64,000 nt of DNA from Desulfocorpusculum sp964414345 (GCA_964414345.1 CAYPWF010000009.1:1-64000); one strand, 5' to 3'; shown: positions 52,002 through 60,245, counted from the stretch's first letter. The notes: generated by a model from the sequence alone, not told the origin. Numbers and translations: made by a program.

Positions 52002-53279
52002 TCAGCGGGCTGGCTTGATCCACTCCGGCAATTTTACCTTTGCCTCGGCCACCGACTCGGGGAACACCACAGTCCTTTTCCCGCCCTCTTCCCACTGAAT
52101 CACACAGCCCAGAGCCGCTTGGGAGGGGTCGTTCCCGAACACAGCCTGATGTCCTTCGTCGAAACGAATCCTGCCGATGGCACCTGAGCGATCCGACTTC
52201 GCCATCTGGGCGGATATGGCGTCTGGATCCAATTTCCCGGCCTTCTCCAGGGCATCAGCCAGAAGGTAAACCGAATCGTAGGATGGTGCAGGGCCGTGCC
52301 CGGATTGGAGCTCCTTACCCCATCTCTTCTTGTAGGCCTCATAAAAGGAAACCGAGGCAGCCACCTTCGGCACCGGGATGTTGCCGATCTCGAAGATGGC
52401 ATTGAGGGCCCCTGCTATCTTGCCCTCGAAGGTCTTCCAGGCCTCGGAACCGGACATGGGAGATATGAATCCGGCCATGAGGGCCCCAACTTTCATGCTA
52501 TTCCACTGCTTGACCAGGATCCCGCTTTGGGGCATGTCGAATACAGGCATGATTATATGTGCCCCCGCAGCTTTGGCCTTTAGCAGCCCAGCAGAGAAAT
52601 CAGAAGCACCTGTTGGGTAGGCCTCTATGCCCAGGATATTCCAACCTCCACCCTTTAGAACCTCCGCCACCTTCTCAGCCGTACCTCTGGCCCAAAGCAC
52701 ATCTTGGTGCATGACAAACAACTTATTGAAGCCGAATTCCTTCTCAAGATACTTCATCATTCCCACAAGGTAGCCCACCAGATACTTGGCATTAAGACAG
52801 GTCCTAAAGATGTATTTATACTTGTCGGGCTCTTTCTTGATCTTGTCCTCAGAGGCCGGAGTCATGGCGATGGTCCCCAACAGAGGCACCTTGTACTTGG
52901 CCAGCATATCCATACCGGCCAGAAGAGCCTCGGAACGGAAAGGACCCACCACCATGGCATTCACCTTCTTCTCCAAGATCATCTTTTCCATGCCCAGCAA
53001 GGCTTCCGGGACAGGAACTCCCGGTGCTGCATCCCTTATGTCTATGGATTCCAAAAGCAGCTTCTTCTTGGAACCCGCGAGGCTCACCCCCCCTTTGGCA
53101 TTTATTTCCTCCACAGCCAAAGTAGCCGCCTTGAGGCTCTCATCCCCCTCCAGGAAGCCGGTGGAGGTGGCCACCCCTATTATTACGGCATCTGTTTGAG
53201 GGAAGACCGGAAGTGGGTTGACCCAGGCCAAAGACAAAAATAGAACCGCAGTCCAGGGCAAAAGCTTCTTCCTTCTCAT
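52002..53279 (-). CDS. livK: ABC transporter substrate-binding protein (LivK-like)
   Basis: About 425 residues from ATG 53279, which sits directly behind AAGGAGGCGG; longer frames lack a ribosome site. A signal peptide (KLLPWTAVLFLSLAWVNPLPVFP) precedes a type I periplasmic-binding fold: VIIGVATSTGFLEGDESLKAA, VVGPFRSEALLAGMDML, TIAMTPASEDK. The ligand-binding serines/threonines of true leucine-binding proteins are not clearly conserved, and the substrate could be an aromatic or fatty acid. It is the first gene of the importer operon. Confidence 0.9.
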   Translation of the reverse strand: MRRKKLLPWTAVLFLSLAWVNPLPVFPQTDAVIIGVATSTGFLEGDESLKAATLAVEEINAKGGVSLAGSKKKLLLESIDIRDAAPGVPVPEALLGMEKMILEKKVNAMVVGPFRSEALLAGMDMLAKYKVPLLGTIAMTPASEDKIKKEPDKYKYIFRTCLNAKYLVGYLVGMMKYLEKEFGFNKLFVMHQDVLWARGTAEKVAEVLKGGGWNILGIEAYPTGASDFSAGLLKAKAAGAHIIMPVFDMPQSGILVKQWNSMKVGALMAGFISPMSGSEAWKTFEGKIAGALNAIFEIGNIPVPKVAASVSFYEAYKKRWGKELQSGHGPAPSYDSVYLLADALEKAGKLDPDAISAQMAKSDRSGAIGRIRFDEGHQAVFGNDPSQAALGCVIQWEEGGKRTVVFPESVAEAKVKLPEWIKPAR

Positions 53280-53456
53280 CTGCCGCCTCCTTGAAATTGA
53301 ATGGGGCACCGAACCCGCTGAATGTCCTTTTTCCAAGAACACCATCTGGGCGGTCTTGTCCAAGGGCGGGCAAGGACAAGAAAACAAAACTCTCGCTGCC
53401 AACCCAAGACTTCCTTACAGGGCCTGATATGATCCATGGCTTCAAGGATGGGGCTT

Positions 53457-53486
53457 ACTTTACCTGTGGAATCATATTTGTGTCAA
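53457..53486 (-). promoter_or_regulatory. Candidate sigma-70 promoter of the livK operon
   Basis: TTGACA (53486-53481, minus strand) and TAAAGT (53462-53457) are 18 bp apart. The distance to the livK ATG is about 175 bp. It lies just downstream of family-1 copy 5 and outside it. Moderate -10 match only. Confidence 0.35.
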
Positions 53487-53502
53487 GGCAAAATCCAAGA
53501 CA

Positions 53503-53692
53503 CCGGCCCGGATTGTTCCCCAAAGCCTGTGACTTTGGGGGCTCAAGCCCCCAAACCCCCGATACGCTTTGGGGTATCCCTACTCATGCCAAAGCCAAAT
53601 CTGCAACCCAAGATAAGGGTCTTTCTTGGCAGGAACCCCTTTATCCCAACACATAATCTAGATAGCCTGCATCATCCACTGATCGTGAAAAA
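53503..53692 (-). repeat. Family-1 dispersed repeat, copy 5 (full length, subtype B)
   Basis: A 190-bp minus-strand copy starting CTTTTTCACGATCAG (53692 leftward) and ending near CCGGGCCGG. It contains the perfect GGGGGCTTGAGCCCCC palindrome (around 53535-53550). It begins 34 bp past the comEC stop. Together with copy 4, in the same orientation and subtype, it brackets livH and livK (2.5 kb). Confidence 0.8.
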
Positions 53693-53725
53693 GCCTCCAG
53701 GGAATCCCTTGGGGTTTGTAGAGGA

Positions 53726-56257
53726 CTAGCTGGAATCCTTCCTTAGCGAGATACTGCGGTTGGTCAGGTAAGTCCTAACTCGCAGATCAGAGCCGTCTGT
53801 CTCAAGGCTCACCATTCCATCCTCCCCTGTATGGAGGATCTCTGCACCCAGTTCTTTGTATCTCTGCAGAATTTCTGGATGCACCAGGCCCCTTTCACCT
53901 GCCTTTGAGGAGAAGATCACAATACTCGGCATGACTCTTTTTAAGAACTCCCCGGTGCTGGAAGTTTTGCTGCCATGATGAGGAGCTAGAAGAACCGTGG
54001 AGGCAAGATCATGCTTTTCCAACAGCAGCGTCTCTGCCTCGGCCTCAAGGTCCCCAGGAAGCAGCACAGAGACCTGCCCCATACTGACCCTCAAGACCAG
54101 TGAGCGGTTGTTGGTCTCAGAAGCCCTGCTTTTGGACTTAAGTGAAAAGCCCCCACAAGGAGGATGCAAGACCTCCAGCCTGGCTTGGCCAATGCCCCAG
54201 CTCTCTCCAGAGCAAAGTGCCCTGGGCCTCCATCCCGTGGCTTGAACGGCTTTGAGGAACTCCAAGTATTGGGGATCATTGGGGCGATGCCCGTTGTCCC
54301 ATACTCCATCTTTAACCTTGAAGGCACGCAGGATGAAGAGCAGTCCTCCTAGGTGGTCTGGGTGGGGATGGCTGAGGATCACCCTGTTCAAACTCATGAT
54401 CCTTCTCTCCCACAATACAGGAGCCACTTGCATTGCTCCCACATCCGGACGGCCTTCCAAATTCCCTCCCCCGTCTAAAAGAAGGCTCTCTCCTCCGGGA
54501 GCCTGTATCAAGACCGAAGTGCCGTTTCCAACGGCTATGAAATGAAGCCTCAACTCCGGATCGCGGAGTTTGGCAACCCCCTCATATGCCCAAAGCACCA
54601 CCAGCAAGAAAACCAACCCCAGCGTGGCCCGGGCAGCCCATCTGGACTTTCCAAAAGAGCAAAGTCCAATGCAGATGAGGTAATAGATAACTATCTCCCA
54701 AGCCCTTGGGGTGGGAAGATAGATGACTCCTCCTATTGAGGCTGCCCAAAGAATCATTTTCACAGCCCAATCAGCCATCCAGGCAGCCACCCAGAGCAAG
54801 GCCAGCCCAACGCTCTCCCAGCTCAGGTACAAAAAGCTTCCCAAAAGAGCCATGGGAAGCACAACCCAACCCACTAACGGAACTCCCACGAGGTTTGCCG
54901 GGATGCCCAAAAGAGGAAACATATGAAATCGCATTACCACCAAAGGCATGGTGGCCAAAGAGGCGGCAAGGGTGGTGGCTGCAGCCAGCAAGGCCCTCCT
55001 ACCCCAGCTGTGCAGTGCTTTTCTCTTGCCTGGGAGTAATTCTTGATTTCCTCTTGGTAGATAAGACATGAGTTTAGGTGCTACATACAAGATGCCCATT
55101 ACGGCCAGGAAGGAAAGCTGGAAAGAAAGTTCAAAAATGCAAGAGGGGTTCAAAACCAGAATGATTAGGGCGGCCAAGGCCAAGGCATGATAGAGCCTTC
55201 TTGTCCTGTCCAAAATGAGTGCAGCCGCCAAAGCCAAGACCATTATCAGGGAACGTTGCACAGAAGGAGCCATTCCGGCCACTGTCCCATAAACCAGCAA
55301 TACCGGCACGGTGATAAGCCAGGCCAGCTTTTGTACGGGGAACCTGAGCACAAGCCACGCCCACAGGCTTAGCAGTTTTAGGGAAACCCAGTAAACGCAG
55401 AGAGCCACCAGGCCGAAATGCAAACCGCTTATGGCCAGGAGATGAGACAAGCCGAGAGTCGCAAAAGCATCGCGCAGTTGGCTCGGCAAGGCTCCTGCCT
55501 GGCCCACAACCAAGGCCAGAATTACCTCCCTGGAGGGACTTGGGAATTCCGCACTAATCACCCGGGTGAGATCCCAACGCAAATCCTCCATTTTCTGCCT
55601 GGCCCAATGGCCTCGGCCCCTTTCCATTAGAAGCATATGCTCTGCATCCGGAAGAAATCCAAGGAACCCGACACCTTGCAAAGCCAATACACGGGCCCTG
55701 TCCAAGGTGCCGGGATTCAGCCGAGGCTCCGCAACACGCAGAAACGTCTTTAACCTGAGTCTGTCCCCGTATCGGAATTGATCCCCGCCTTTTTCTATGT
55801 TCAGAAACATCCTACCTCGGATTTCCTTGGCCTCAGAACCCTGGAAGAGCGTTTCCAGTTCCAAAAGGAGCCTTGTTCCGTCCAGTCTTAGCTCAGGGGA
55901 CCTTATGAGGGTACCTTCCAAATCACAAAGTTCGGCTCCACAAAATCCCAAGGGATCTTCTTGGGGAAGGCTCTTGAGCCCCACTCGCTGCCCGTGCCAG
56001 GCTCCAAGAGTCAGGAAAACCAAAATCGCCAGAATCCTTTGTCCGGCAAGCCACTTGCCTTTCCACATAAAGGGAATCCAAAGCCCCAAAAGAACAAAAC
56101 ATGGGAAAGGCCACAGCTCTTGCACGGGCAAAAGCTTCCCTAGTAGGATTCCATTGGCAAAGGCCAGCACCAGGATCGGGAAGAGGTAAACGCCCAGCAA
56201 CAGAGGTTCCCCTGTCTTGGTGACTTGGTAAGCAACCGGAAGGCCTTGGGGGATCAT
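53726..56257 (-). CDS. comEC: ComEC/Rec2-family competence/DNA-uptake channel protein
   Basis: 843 residues. N-terminal helices and an OB-like segment (DLEGTLIRSPELRLDG) are followed by the Competence membrane domain (LLAISGLHFGLVALCVYW, GMAPSVQRSLIMVLAL) and a C-terminal metallo-beta-lactamase-like domain with HPHPDHLGG, LLDGGGNLEG and LLAPHHGSK. This is the full ComEC layout for DNA translocation across the inner membrane. The ATG at 56257 overlaps a strong -10-like hexamer; TTG 56200 (giving MLGVYLFPILVLAF) behind GGGGAA is an alternative start. Confidence 0.92.
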   Translation of the reverse strand: MIPQGLPVAYQVTKTGEPLLLGVYLFPILVLAFANGILLGKLLPVQELWPFPCFVLLGLWIPFMWKGKWLAGQRILAILVFLTLGAWHGQRVGLKSLPQEDPLGFCGAELCDLEGTLIRSPELRLDGTRLLLELETLFQGSEAKEIRGRMFLNIEKGGDQFRYGDRLRLKTFLRVAEPRLNPGTLDRARVLALQGVGFLGFLPDAEHMLLMERGRGHWARQKMEDLRWDLTRVISAEFPSPSREVILALVVGQAGALPSQLRDAFATLGLSHLLAISGLHFGLVALCVYWVSLKLLSLWAWLVLRFPVQKLAWLITVPVLLVYGTVAGMAPSVQRSLIMVLALAAALILDRTRRLYHALALAALIILVLNPSCIFELSFQLSFLAVMGILYVAPKLMSYLPRGNQELLPGKRKALHSWGRRALLAAATTLAASLATMPLVVMRFHMFPLLGIPANLVGVPLVGWVVLPMALLGSFLYLSWESVGLALLWVAAWMADWAVKMILWAASIGGVIYLPTPRAWEIVIYYLICIGLCSFGKSRWAARATLGLVFLLVVLWAYEGVAKLRDPELRLHFIAVGNGTSVLIQAPGGESLLLDGGGNLEGRPDVGAMQVAPVLWERRIMSLNRVILSHPHPDHLGGLLFILRAFKVKDGVWDNGHRPNDPQYLEFLKAVQATGWRPRALCSGESWGIGQARLEVLHPPCGGFSLKSKSRASETNNRSLVLRVSMGQVSVLLPGDLEAEAETLLLEKHDLASTVLLAPHHGSKTSSTGEFLKRVMPSIVIFSSKAGERGLVHPEILQRYKELGAEILHTGEDGMVSLETDGSDLRVRTYLTNRSISLRKDSS

Positions 56258-56280
56258 AGCCGGGCTGCGTCCCCTGTCAA
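56253..56280 (-). promoter_or_regulatory. Candidate promoter overlapping the annotated comEC start
   Basis: TTGACA (56280-56275, minus strand) and TATGAT (56258-56253) are separated by 16 bp. The TATGAT contains the ATG usually taken as the comEC start. If used, the mRNA begins inside the first codons and a downstream start is required. Confidence 0.35.
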
Positions 56281-56457
56281 GCGAAAATAGGAAAGTGGCT
56301 GCTCTTTACTGGAGATCACCTCTGGTGTATTTTCTGGTAGCCTCCAGACCCCCCGGCTGGGAAAGATTCTTTTTCCCCCTGCTGGGGGAACTCACGGCCG
56401 GGCGAGTGAAGGGATGTAAGCTTTCTGTCAGGTGCTTCTTTTGTTAGACAAAGTATT

Positions 56458-57231
56458 ATGTTGGGGAGACAAAAGCCTTTGAAAATGAAAGCAGTGGGAA
56501 AGACCCACGTGGGTCGAGTGCGGGGCAATAACGAGGACTTTTTTTGCATAGACGAAGAGCTGGGGCTTTTTCTGGTTGCCGACGGAATGGGAGGCCATGC
56601 CTCAGGAGAAGTGGCCAGCCGCATGGCTGTGGAGATCCTTCACAAGGCCTACTCCAGTAACCGGGATAGAGATCCCCAGGGGGACGAGCCTTTTGAAATG
56701 GAAGAAAGGAGGCTGTTTGAGAACATCCAGCTGGCCAACAGGGCCATCCACGAGCTGTCTCTGAAAGAGCAAAATTACAGGGGAATGGGCACAACCCTGG
56801 CCGGCATCCTCCGCAAGCGGGACTCTTTGCTATGTTTCCACGTGGGAGATAGTCGTATATACAAACTGCACGAGGGATCACTTCTTCAATTGACAGAAGA
56901 TCACTCTGTAGTGGCCCAACAGGTGAAGATGGGTGTAATAACCCAGGAGCAGGCCCGCACATCAAGGATAAGGAACGTTATAACCAGGGCAATAGGAGTC
57001 CAATGGGACGTGGAAGCCGACATCTCTGTTCAGGACATGCAGGAGGGGGATATTTACATGATTTGCACTGACGGCTTGTCAGACTTCGTTCCCTTGGAGA
57101 CCCTGGAGAGGGTGCTTCTGGATCATGCTAGGGACCTAGAAGGAGCGGCCTTTCAACTGGTGGAAGAGGCCTTGGGAATGGGCGGACAGGATAATGTGAC
57201 GGTTGTCCTGGTCAGGCTCGATACAGAATGA
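56458..57231 (+). CDS. PP2C-family Ser/Thr protein phosphatase
   Basis: 257 residues. The PP2C metal-binding motifs are complete: RGNNEDFFCI, LVADGMGGHASGEVAS, CFHVGDSRIYKL, CTDGLSDFV and GGQDNVTVVLV. It is a soluble Mn/Mg-dependent phosphatase of the bacterial Stp/PphA type. ATG 56485 in the same frame is an alternative start. Next to it are a double-FHA protein and a RodZ-like protein; no Ser/Thr kinase is present in the window. Confidence 0.93.
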   Translation: MLGRQKPLKMKAVGKTHVGRVRGNNEDFFCIDEELGLFLVADGMGGHASGEVASRMAVEILHKAYSSNRDRDPQGDEPFEMEERRLFENIQLANRAIHELSLKEQNYRGMGTTLAGILRKRDSLLCFHVGDSRIYKLHEGSLLQLTEDHSVVAQQVKMGVITQEQARTSRIRNVITRAIGVQWDVEADISVQDMQEGDIYMICTDGLSDFVPLETLERVLLDHARDLEGAAFQLVEEALGMGGQDNVTVVLVRLDTE

Positions 57232-57290
57232 TCCCTAGGCCCTGGAGGTCTGTCCCATAGAAGTGAGAGGCAATGGGAGGTGATCTAGTC

Positions 57291-57962
57291 ATGGCCAGGT
57301 TGATAGTGAAATTCAGGGGGGCTGTTGTGCAGGAGCATCTTTTGGACAAACCCTCTGTGCGCATAGGCAGACGTGAAGGAAACGATATCAGGATAGACAA
57401 TCTGGCGGTTTCGGGAAACCACGCAAAAATAGAGAAGATAGACGGATCATATATAATCGTCGACCTCAAGAGCACAAATGGAACCTTCGTCAACAATAAG
57501 AAAATTGTCCAGGCCAAGCTGCGTCACTTGGATGAAATAATGATAGGAAAGCATGTCTTGATATTTGAGGACGAATCGCAGGTGGCGGAAGCCAGGGAAA
57601 CAGATCTTCAGGAAGCCCAGGCAGAGGTGCCCCAGGAGCAATTGATTCAGAAACCCGCAGCAGAGTTCACTGGCAAACCAGCAGTGCTCAAGTTCTTGGA
57701 GCCCGCCCATCAGCCAGAGGTGATTCTTCAGAAAAAGCTTACGGTCATAGGCCGAAGGGAGGACGCTGAAGTAAGGCTTCGCGGGCTTTTTGAACCCAAG
57801 GTGGCTGCGATAATTGCCAGAAAACCCACTGGGTACTCTTTGCTCCCGGAAGGAAAGGTTAAGGTCCTCCTAAACGGTCAAGCGGTCTCCAGGCGCACGG
57901 ATTTGAAAGATGGTGATGTAATAGAGGTGGGTTCTCTTAGGCTTCTGTTCTCGGGAACCTGA
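57291..57962 (+). CDS. Double FHA-domain protein
   Basis: About 223 residues. The first FHA domain (about 1-90) has the phosphothreonine-binding pattern SVRIGRREGNDIRID, SGNHAKIEK and STNGTFVNNKKI. The second (about 135-223, VIGRREDAEVRL ... LNGQAVSRRTDLKDGD) is degenerate, lacking the SxxH pair. ATG 57291 is chosen because GGGAGGTG lies 7 bp before it; an ATG at 57273 has no ribosome site. Following a PP2C phosphatase, it likely reads threonine phosphorylation by a kinase encoded elsewhere. Confidence 0.85.
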   Translation: MARLIVKFRGAVVQEHLLDKPSVRIGRREGNDIRIDNLAVSGNHAKIEKIDGSYIIVDLKSTNGTFVNNKKIVQAKLRHLDEIMIGKHVLIFEDESQVAEARETDLQEAQAEVPQEQLIQKPAAEFTGKPAVLKFLEPAHQPEVILQKKLTVIGRREDAEVRLRGLFEPKVAAIIARKPTGYSLLPEGKVKVLLNGQAVSRRTDLKDGDVIEVGSLRLLFSGT

Positions 57963-58105
57963 TTCCTGCTAGGGGCAAGAGCAAGAAGGCCCTGGTGGCA
58001 TCACATGTTGGGGGAGCTGGAAGCTCAAAGAACCCGGCCCGGGCCAGATCTTCAAGGGGCTTGACTTAATATTGGGCGCGATCCCATGGAACTGGTTTAG
58101 ACCAT

Positions 58106-58585
58106 ATGGACGAAAACTCTGCAGCCAAGGAGTCCTTTGGTGAGTACCTGATGAGGGAGCGCACGTTGCGCAACATCCCTCTGGAAGAGATATCCCAGAG
58201 GACCAGGATATCGATGAAAGTGCTTCAGGCCTTGGAAGAGGAGCGTTGGGAAGAGCTGCCAGCAGATGTGTATGTTCGAGGTTTTCTTAGGACCTACTCC
58301 CGTTATCTGGGCCTTGATGAAAATGAGGTATTGGTGCGCTACGAGGACCAGCGTCCAGGAGCCGTTGCGCCTGTGAGAGATGTTTTTCAGGAGCTGGAAA
58401 AACCCAGAGCCAAGATCAGAAGGCTTTGGCTTGTCTTGCTACTTTTGGGCTGCGTTGCTTTTGCTCTTTATTGGTTTTGGGGACGCCCCTTGTTTTGGGG
58501 GGAGAGCACTCCCGCTAAGCCGGCCCCGCCAGGGCCCCATCTTCGTTCGCTTCCCATGCCTCCAGCTCCCCCGGCCGGAAATTGA
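58106..58585 (+). CDS. RodZ-like helix-turn-helix membrane protein (short)
   Basis: 159 residues. An N-terminal Xre-like HTH_25 domain (FGEYLMRERTLRNIPLEEISQRTRISMKVLQALE split; then VYVRGFLRTYSRYLGL) is followed by a membrane helix (RLWLVLLLLGCVAFALYWFW, about 111-131) and a short Pro-rich tail. The layout is that of RodZ without its periplasmic beta domain. RodZ links MreB to the envelope; whether this short form does is unknown. It follows the FHA gene by 143 bp. Confidence 0.8.
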   Translation: MDENSAAKESFGEYLMRERTLRNIPLEEISQRTRISMKVLQALEEERWEELPADVYVRGFLRTYSRYLGLDENEVLVRYEDQRPGAVAPVRDVFQELEKPRAKIRRLWLVLLLLGCVAFALYWFWGRPLFWGESTPAKPAPPGPHLRSLPMPPAPPAGN

Positions 58586-58625
58586 GGTACCAGAAAAATG
58601 GCTGATGCACTTAATCTAACCTGAC

Positions 58626-58814
58626 TTGTTCACGATCAGCTGGATAATGCAGGCTATCTTATTGACATATTTTGATAAACTGGTCAATACTCAAGAACCC
58701 CTGACTTTTGGTTTCAGGTTTTGCCCGGGGTTGAGTCGGAATATGTCGAGGTTTACCGGGGGTTTGGAGGTGTAGGCGCAGAAGTTCTAGCTTTGGAGAG
58801 TAATCCGGATCAAG
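58626..58814 (+). repeat. Family-1 dispersed repeat, copy 6 (subtype A, degenerate hairpin)
   Basis: Starts TTGTTCACGATCAG, 41 bp after the RodZ-like stop, and ends GGAGAGTAATCCGGATCAAG. The GGGGGCTTGAGCCCCC hairpin is degraded here (GGGGGTTTGGAGGTGTAGG). It shares TGAGTCGGAATATGTCGA with copy 3. The gap from here to the next gene start (58815-58967) holds nothing else I can see. Confidence 0.75.
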
Positions 58815-58967
58815 CCATCATCATTTTTGGGGTTATTTCTTTTTGCGGCCGGCCTGAAGGTGGGTTTGAACATCTGGAACTGTACAAAACCTCTCCCCTG
58901 GGGTGGCCTTATTTGGTAATTGACCAGGTTTTGGGCAGCAGGGACAAAGCTAGGGGATTCTTGAGTG

Positions 58968-59933
58968 ATGCACCGCAAAAGGTGGAAAAAGCGGCTTAAG
59001 AGAGGGCCTGGGGCCTGGGCAGCATTTGTGGGCCTTGGTTGTCTTTATCTAGCTCTCCATCTGGTCTCCACAGACGCAATACCTGTCATAGGCCGCTGGG
59101 TGGGAGGGATGATGGCCTGTCTTGCCGGTCCCAGAAGACGCATTGCAATGAAAAACATAACTCTTGCCTTGGGCTCCTCTTTGGGTCTTGAAACAAGAAG
59201 GCGACTGGTCAAAAGGCTAATCCAGGGACTGGGTCTTAACCTTGCAGAGCTAGGCCACCCAGGCTTCATGCAAATTGATTTTCTGCGAAAACGAGTGCCC
59301 ATACAGGGTCTGGAGCATTTGGAAGAAGCCCTCTCTAAAGGCCGGGGAGCCATTCTGGCGAGCGCCCATTTTGGAAATTTTCCCCTCATATTGGCCAGGC
59401 TTGGCCTTGAAGGATATCAGGTGGGGGTTATCATAAGAGACCCCCGCCACAAGCCCGTTGCACGCTTTCTGGATCAATGGAGGGCCAGGTACAATGTGCG
59501 CACCCTCAGGGACAAGCCTAGATGGGCTTCAGTCAAGGAGGCTCTGGCCCTTCTTCGTCAAAATGGAATTCTGGTTGTGCATGTTGATCTAAATGTCTCG
59601 GAAGGGGGGCTTTTCGTGCCTTTTTTCGGCCATTGGGTGCCAACTTTCCGCGGTCCTGCCATGTTGGCCCTTCGCTCAGGCACTCCCTTGCTGCCCACCT
59701 TCATAAAGAGGCTCCAGGGCCTGGATCACAGGCTGAGTATCCACCCACCTGTTCAGGTTCAGCTTACTGGGAATCGGGATCAGGACACCTGGCAGATGCT
59801 TTTGGCATTAAACCAAGAAGCAGAGAAAACCATAAGGGAATATCCGGAGCAGTGGTGGTGGATACACAGGCGTTTTAGAAAGGCAAAGCCGGCCTCAGAG
59901 GTGGGGGGCCCCATCCCCCTTGAGTCCGCCTGA
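58968..59933 (+). CDS. LpxL-like acyltransferase lacking the usual acidic relay residue
   Basis: 321 residues. The family pattern AILASAHFGNFPLIL has His134 but Pro139 where Asp/Glu completes the HX4(D/E) motif. The remainder is normal: VHVDLNVSEGGLFVPFFGHWVPTFRG (in parts) and YPEQWWWIHRRFRKAKP. An N-terminal basic stretch and a hydrophobic helix (AAFVGLGCLYLALHL) anchor it in the membrane. I recall HFGNFPL in several desulfobacterial homologues, so the change may define a subfamily rather than inactivation. ATG 58968 or GTG 58965. Confidence 0.8.
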   Translation: MHRKRWKKRLKRGPGAWAAFVGLGCLYLALHLVSTDAIPVIGRWVGGMMACLAGPRRRIAMKNITLALGSSLGLETRRRLVKRLIQGLGLNLAELGHPGFMQIDFLRKRVPIQGLEHLEEALSKGRGAILASAHFGNFPLILARLGLEGYQVGVIIRDPRHKPVARFLDQWRARYNVRTLRDKPRWASVKEALALLRQNGILVVHVDLNVSEGGLFVPFFGHWVPTFRGPAMLALRSGTPLLPTFIKRLQGLDHRLSIHPPVQVQLTGNRDQDTWQMLLALNQEAEKTIREYPEQWWWIHRRFRKAKPASEVGGPIPLESA

Positions 59934-59972
59934 GCACGCAGGTTCCCCTGGAAGGACACCTTGTTCCGATCA

Positions 59973-59997
59973 ACCAAGCCCCTCAGCCTTGGTGGTT
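59973..59997 (+). terminator. Weak candidate terminator after the second LpxL-like gene
   Basis: A 6-bp stem ACCAAG/CTTGGT with a 9-nt loop is followed by GGTTTTG. It lies 40 bp past the stop. The stem is short and the T-tract is only four bases. Confidence 0.4.
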
Positions 59998-60041
59998 TTG
60001 CCTTGCAACCCGCCAAGAAGTTCTTTTGTCTTGTTAACCTG

Positions 60042-60145
60042 TAATGTTCCCGATCAGTGGATAGTGCTGGCCAAACAAAGCGTGAGCGGGGGTCGGGGAG
60101 CTTGAACCCCAAGAGTTACAGGCTTTCGAGAATAGTCCGGGCTAA
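60042..60145 (+). repeat. Family-1 dispersed repeat, copy 7 (internally deleted)
   Basis: Left end TGTTCCCGATCAGTGGATAG, then an internal deletion of about 90 bp, then the right block TTACAGGCTTTCGAGAATAGTCCGGGCTA. It lies between the convergent LpxL-like and glyQ genes and directly abuts a half copy of family 2. Confidence 0.7.
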
Positions 60146-60146
60146 A

Positions 60147-60245
60147 CACAGAAGAAGCATCCCCCCAGAGGCCCAATCCTTTGGAAAATCGAGCGGCGAA
60201 GACTTGAAGCGAAGAGAAAATGCCATTACCCCGCCCAAGCAAAGT
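60147..60245 (-). repeat. Family-2 palindromic repeat, copy C (half)
   Basis: It matches the right half of copy B: CCAATCCTTTGGAAAATCGAGCGGCGAAG, in two pieces, then GACTTGAAGCG and GAGAAAATGCC. The other arm of the palindrome is absent, cut exactly where family-1 copy 7 ends. An extra T relative to copies A and B would break any reading frame across it. Confidence 0.7.
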
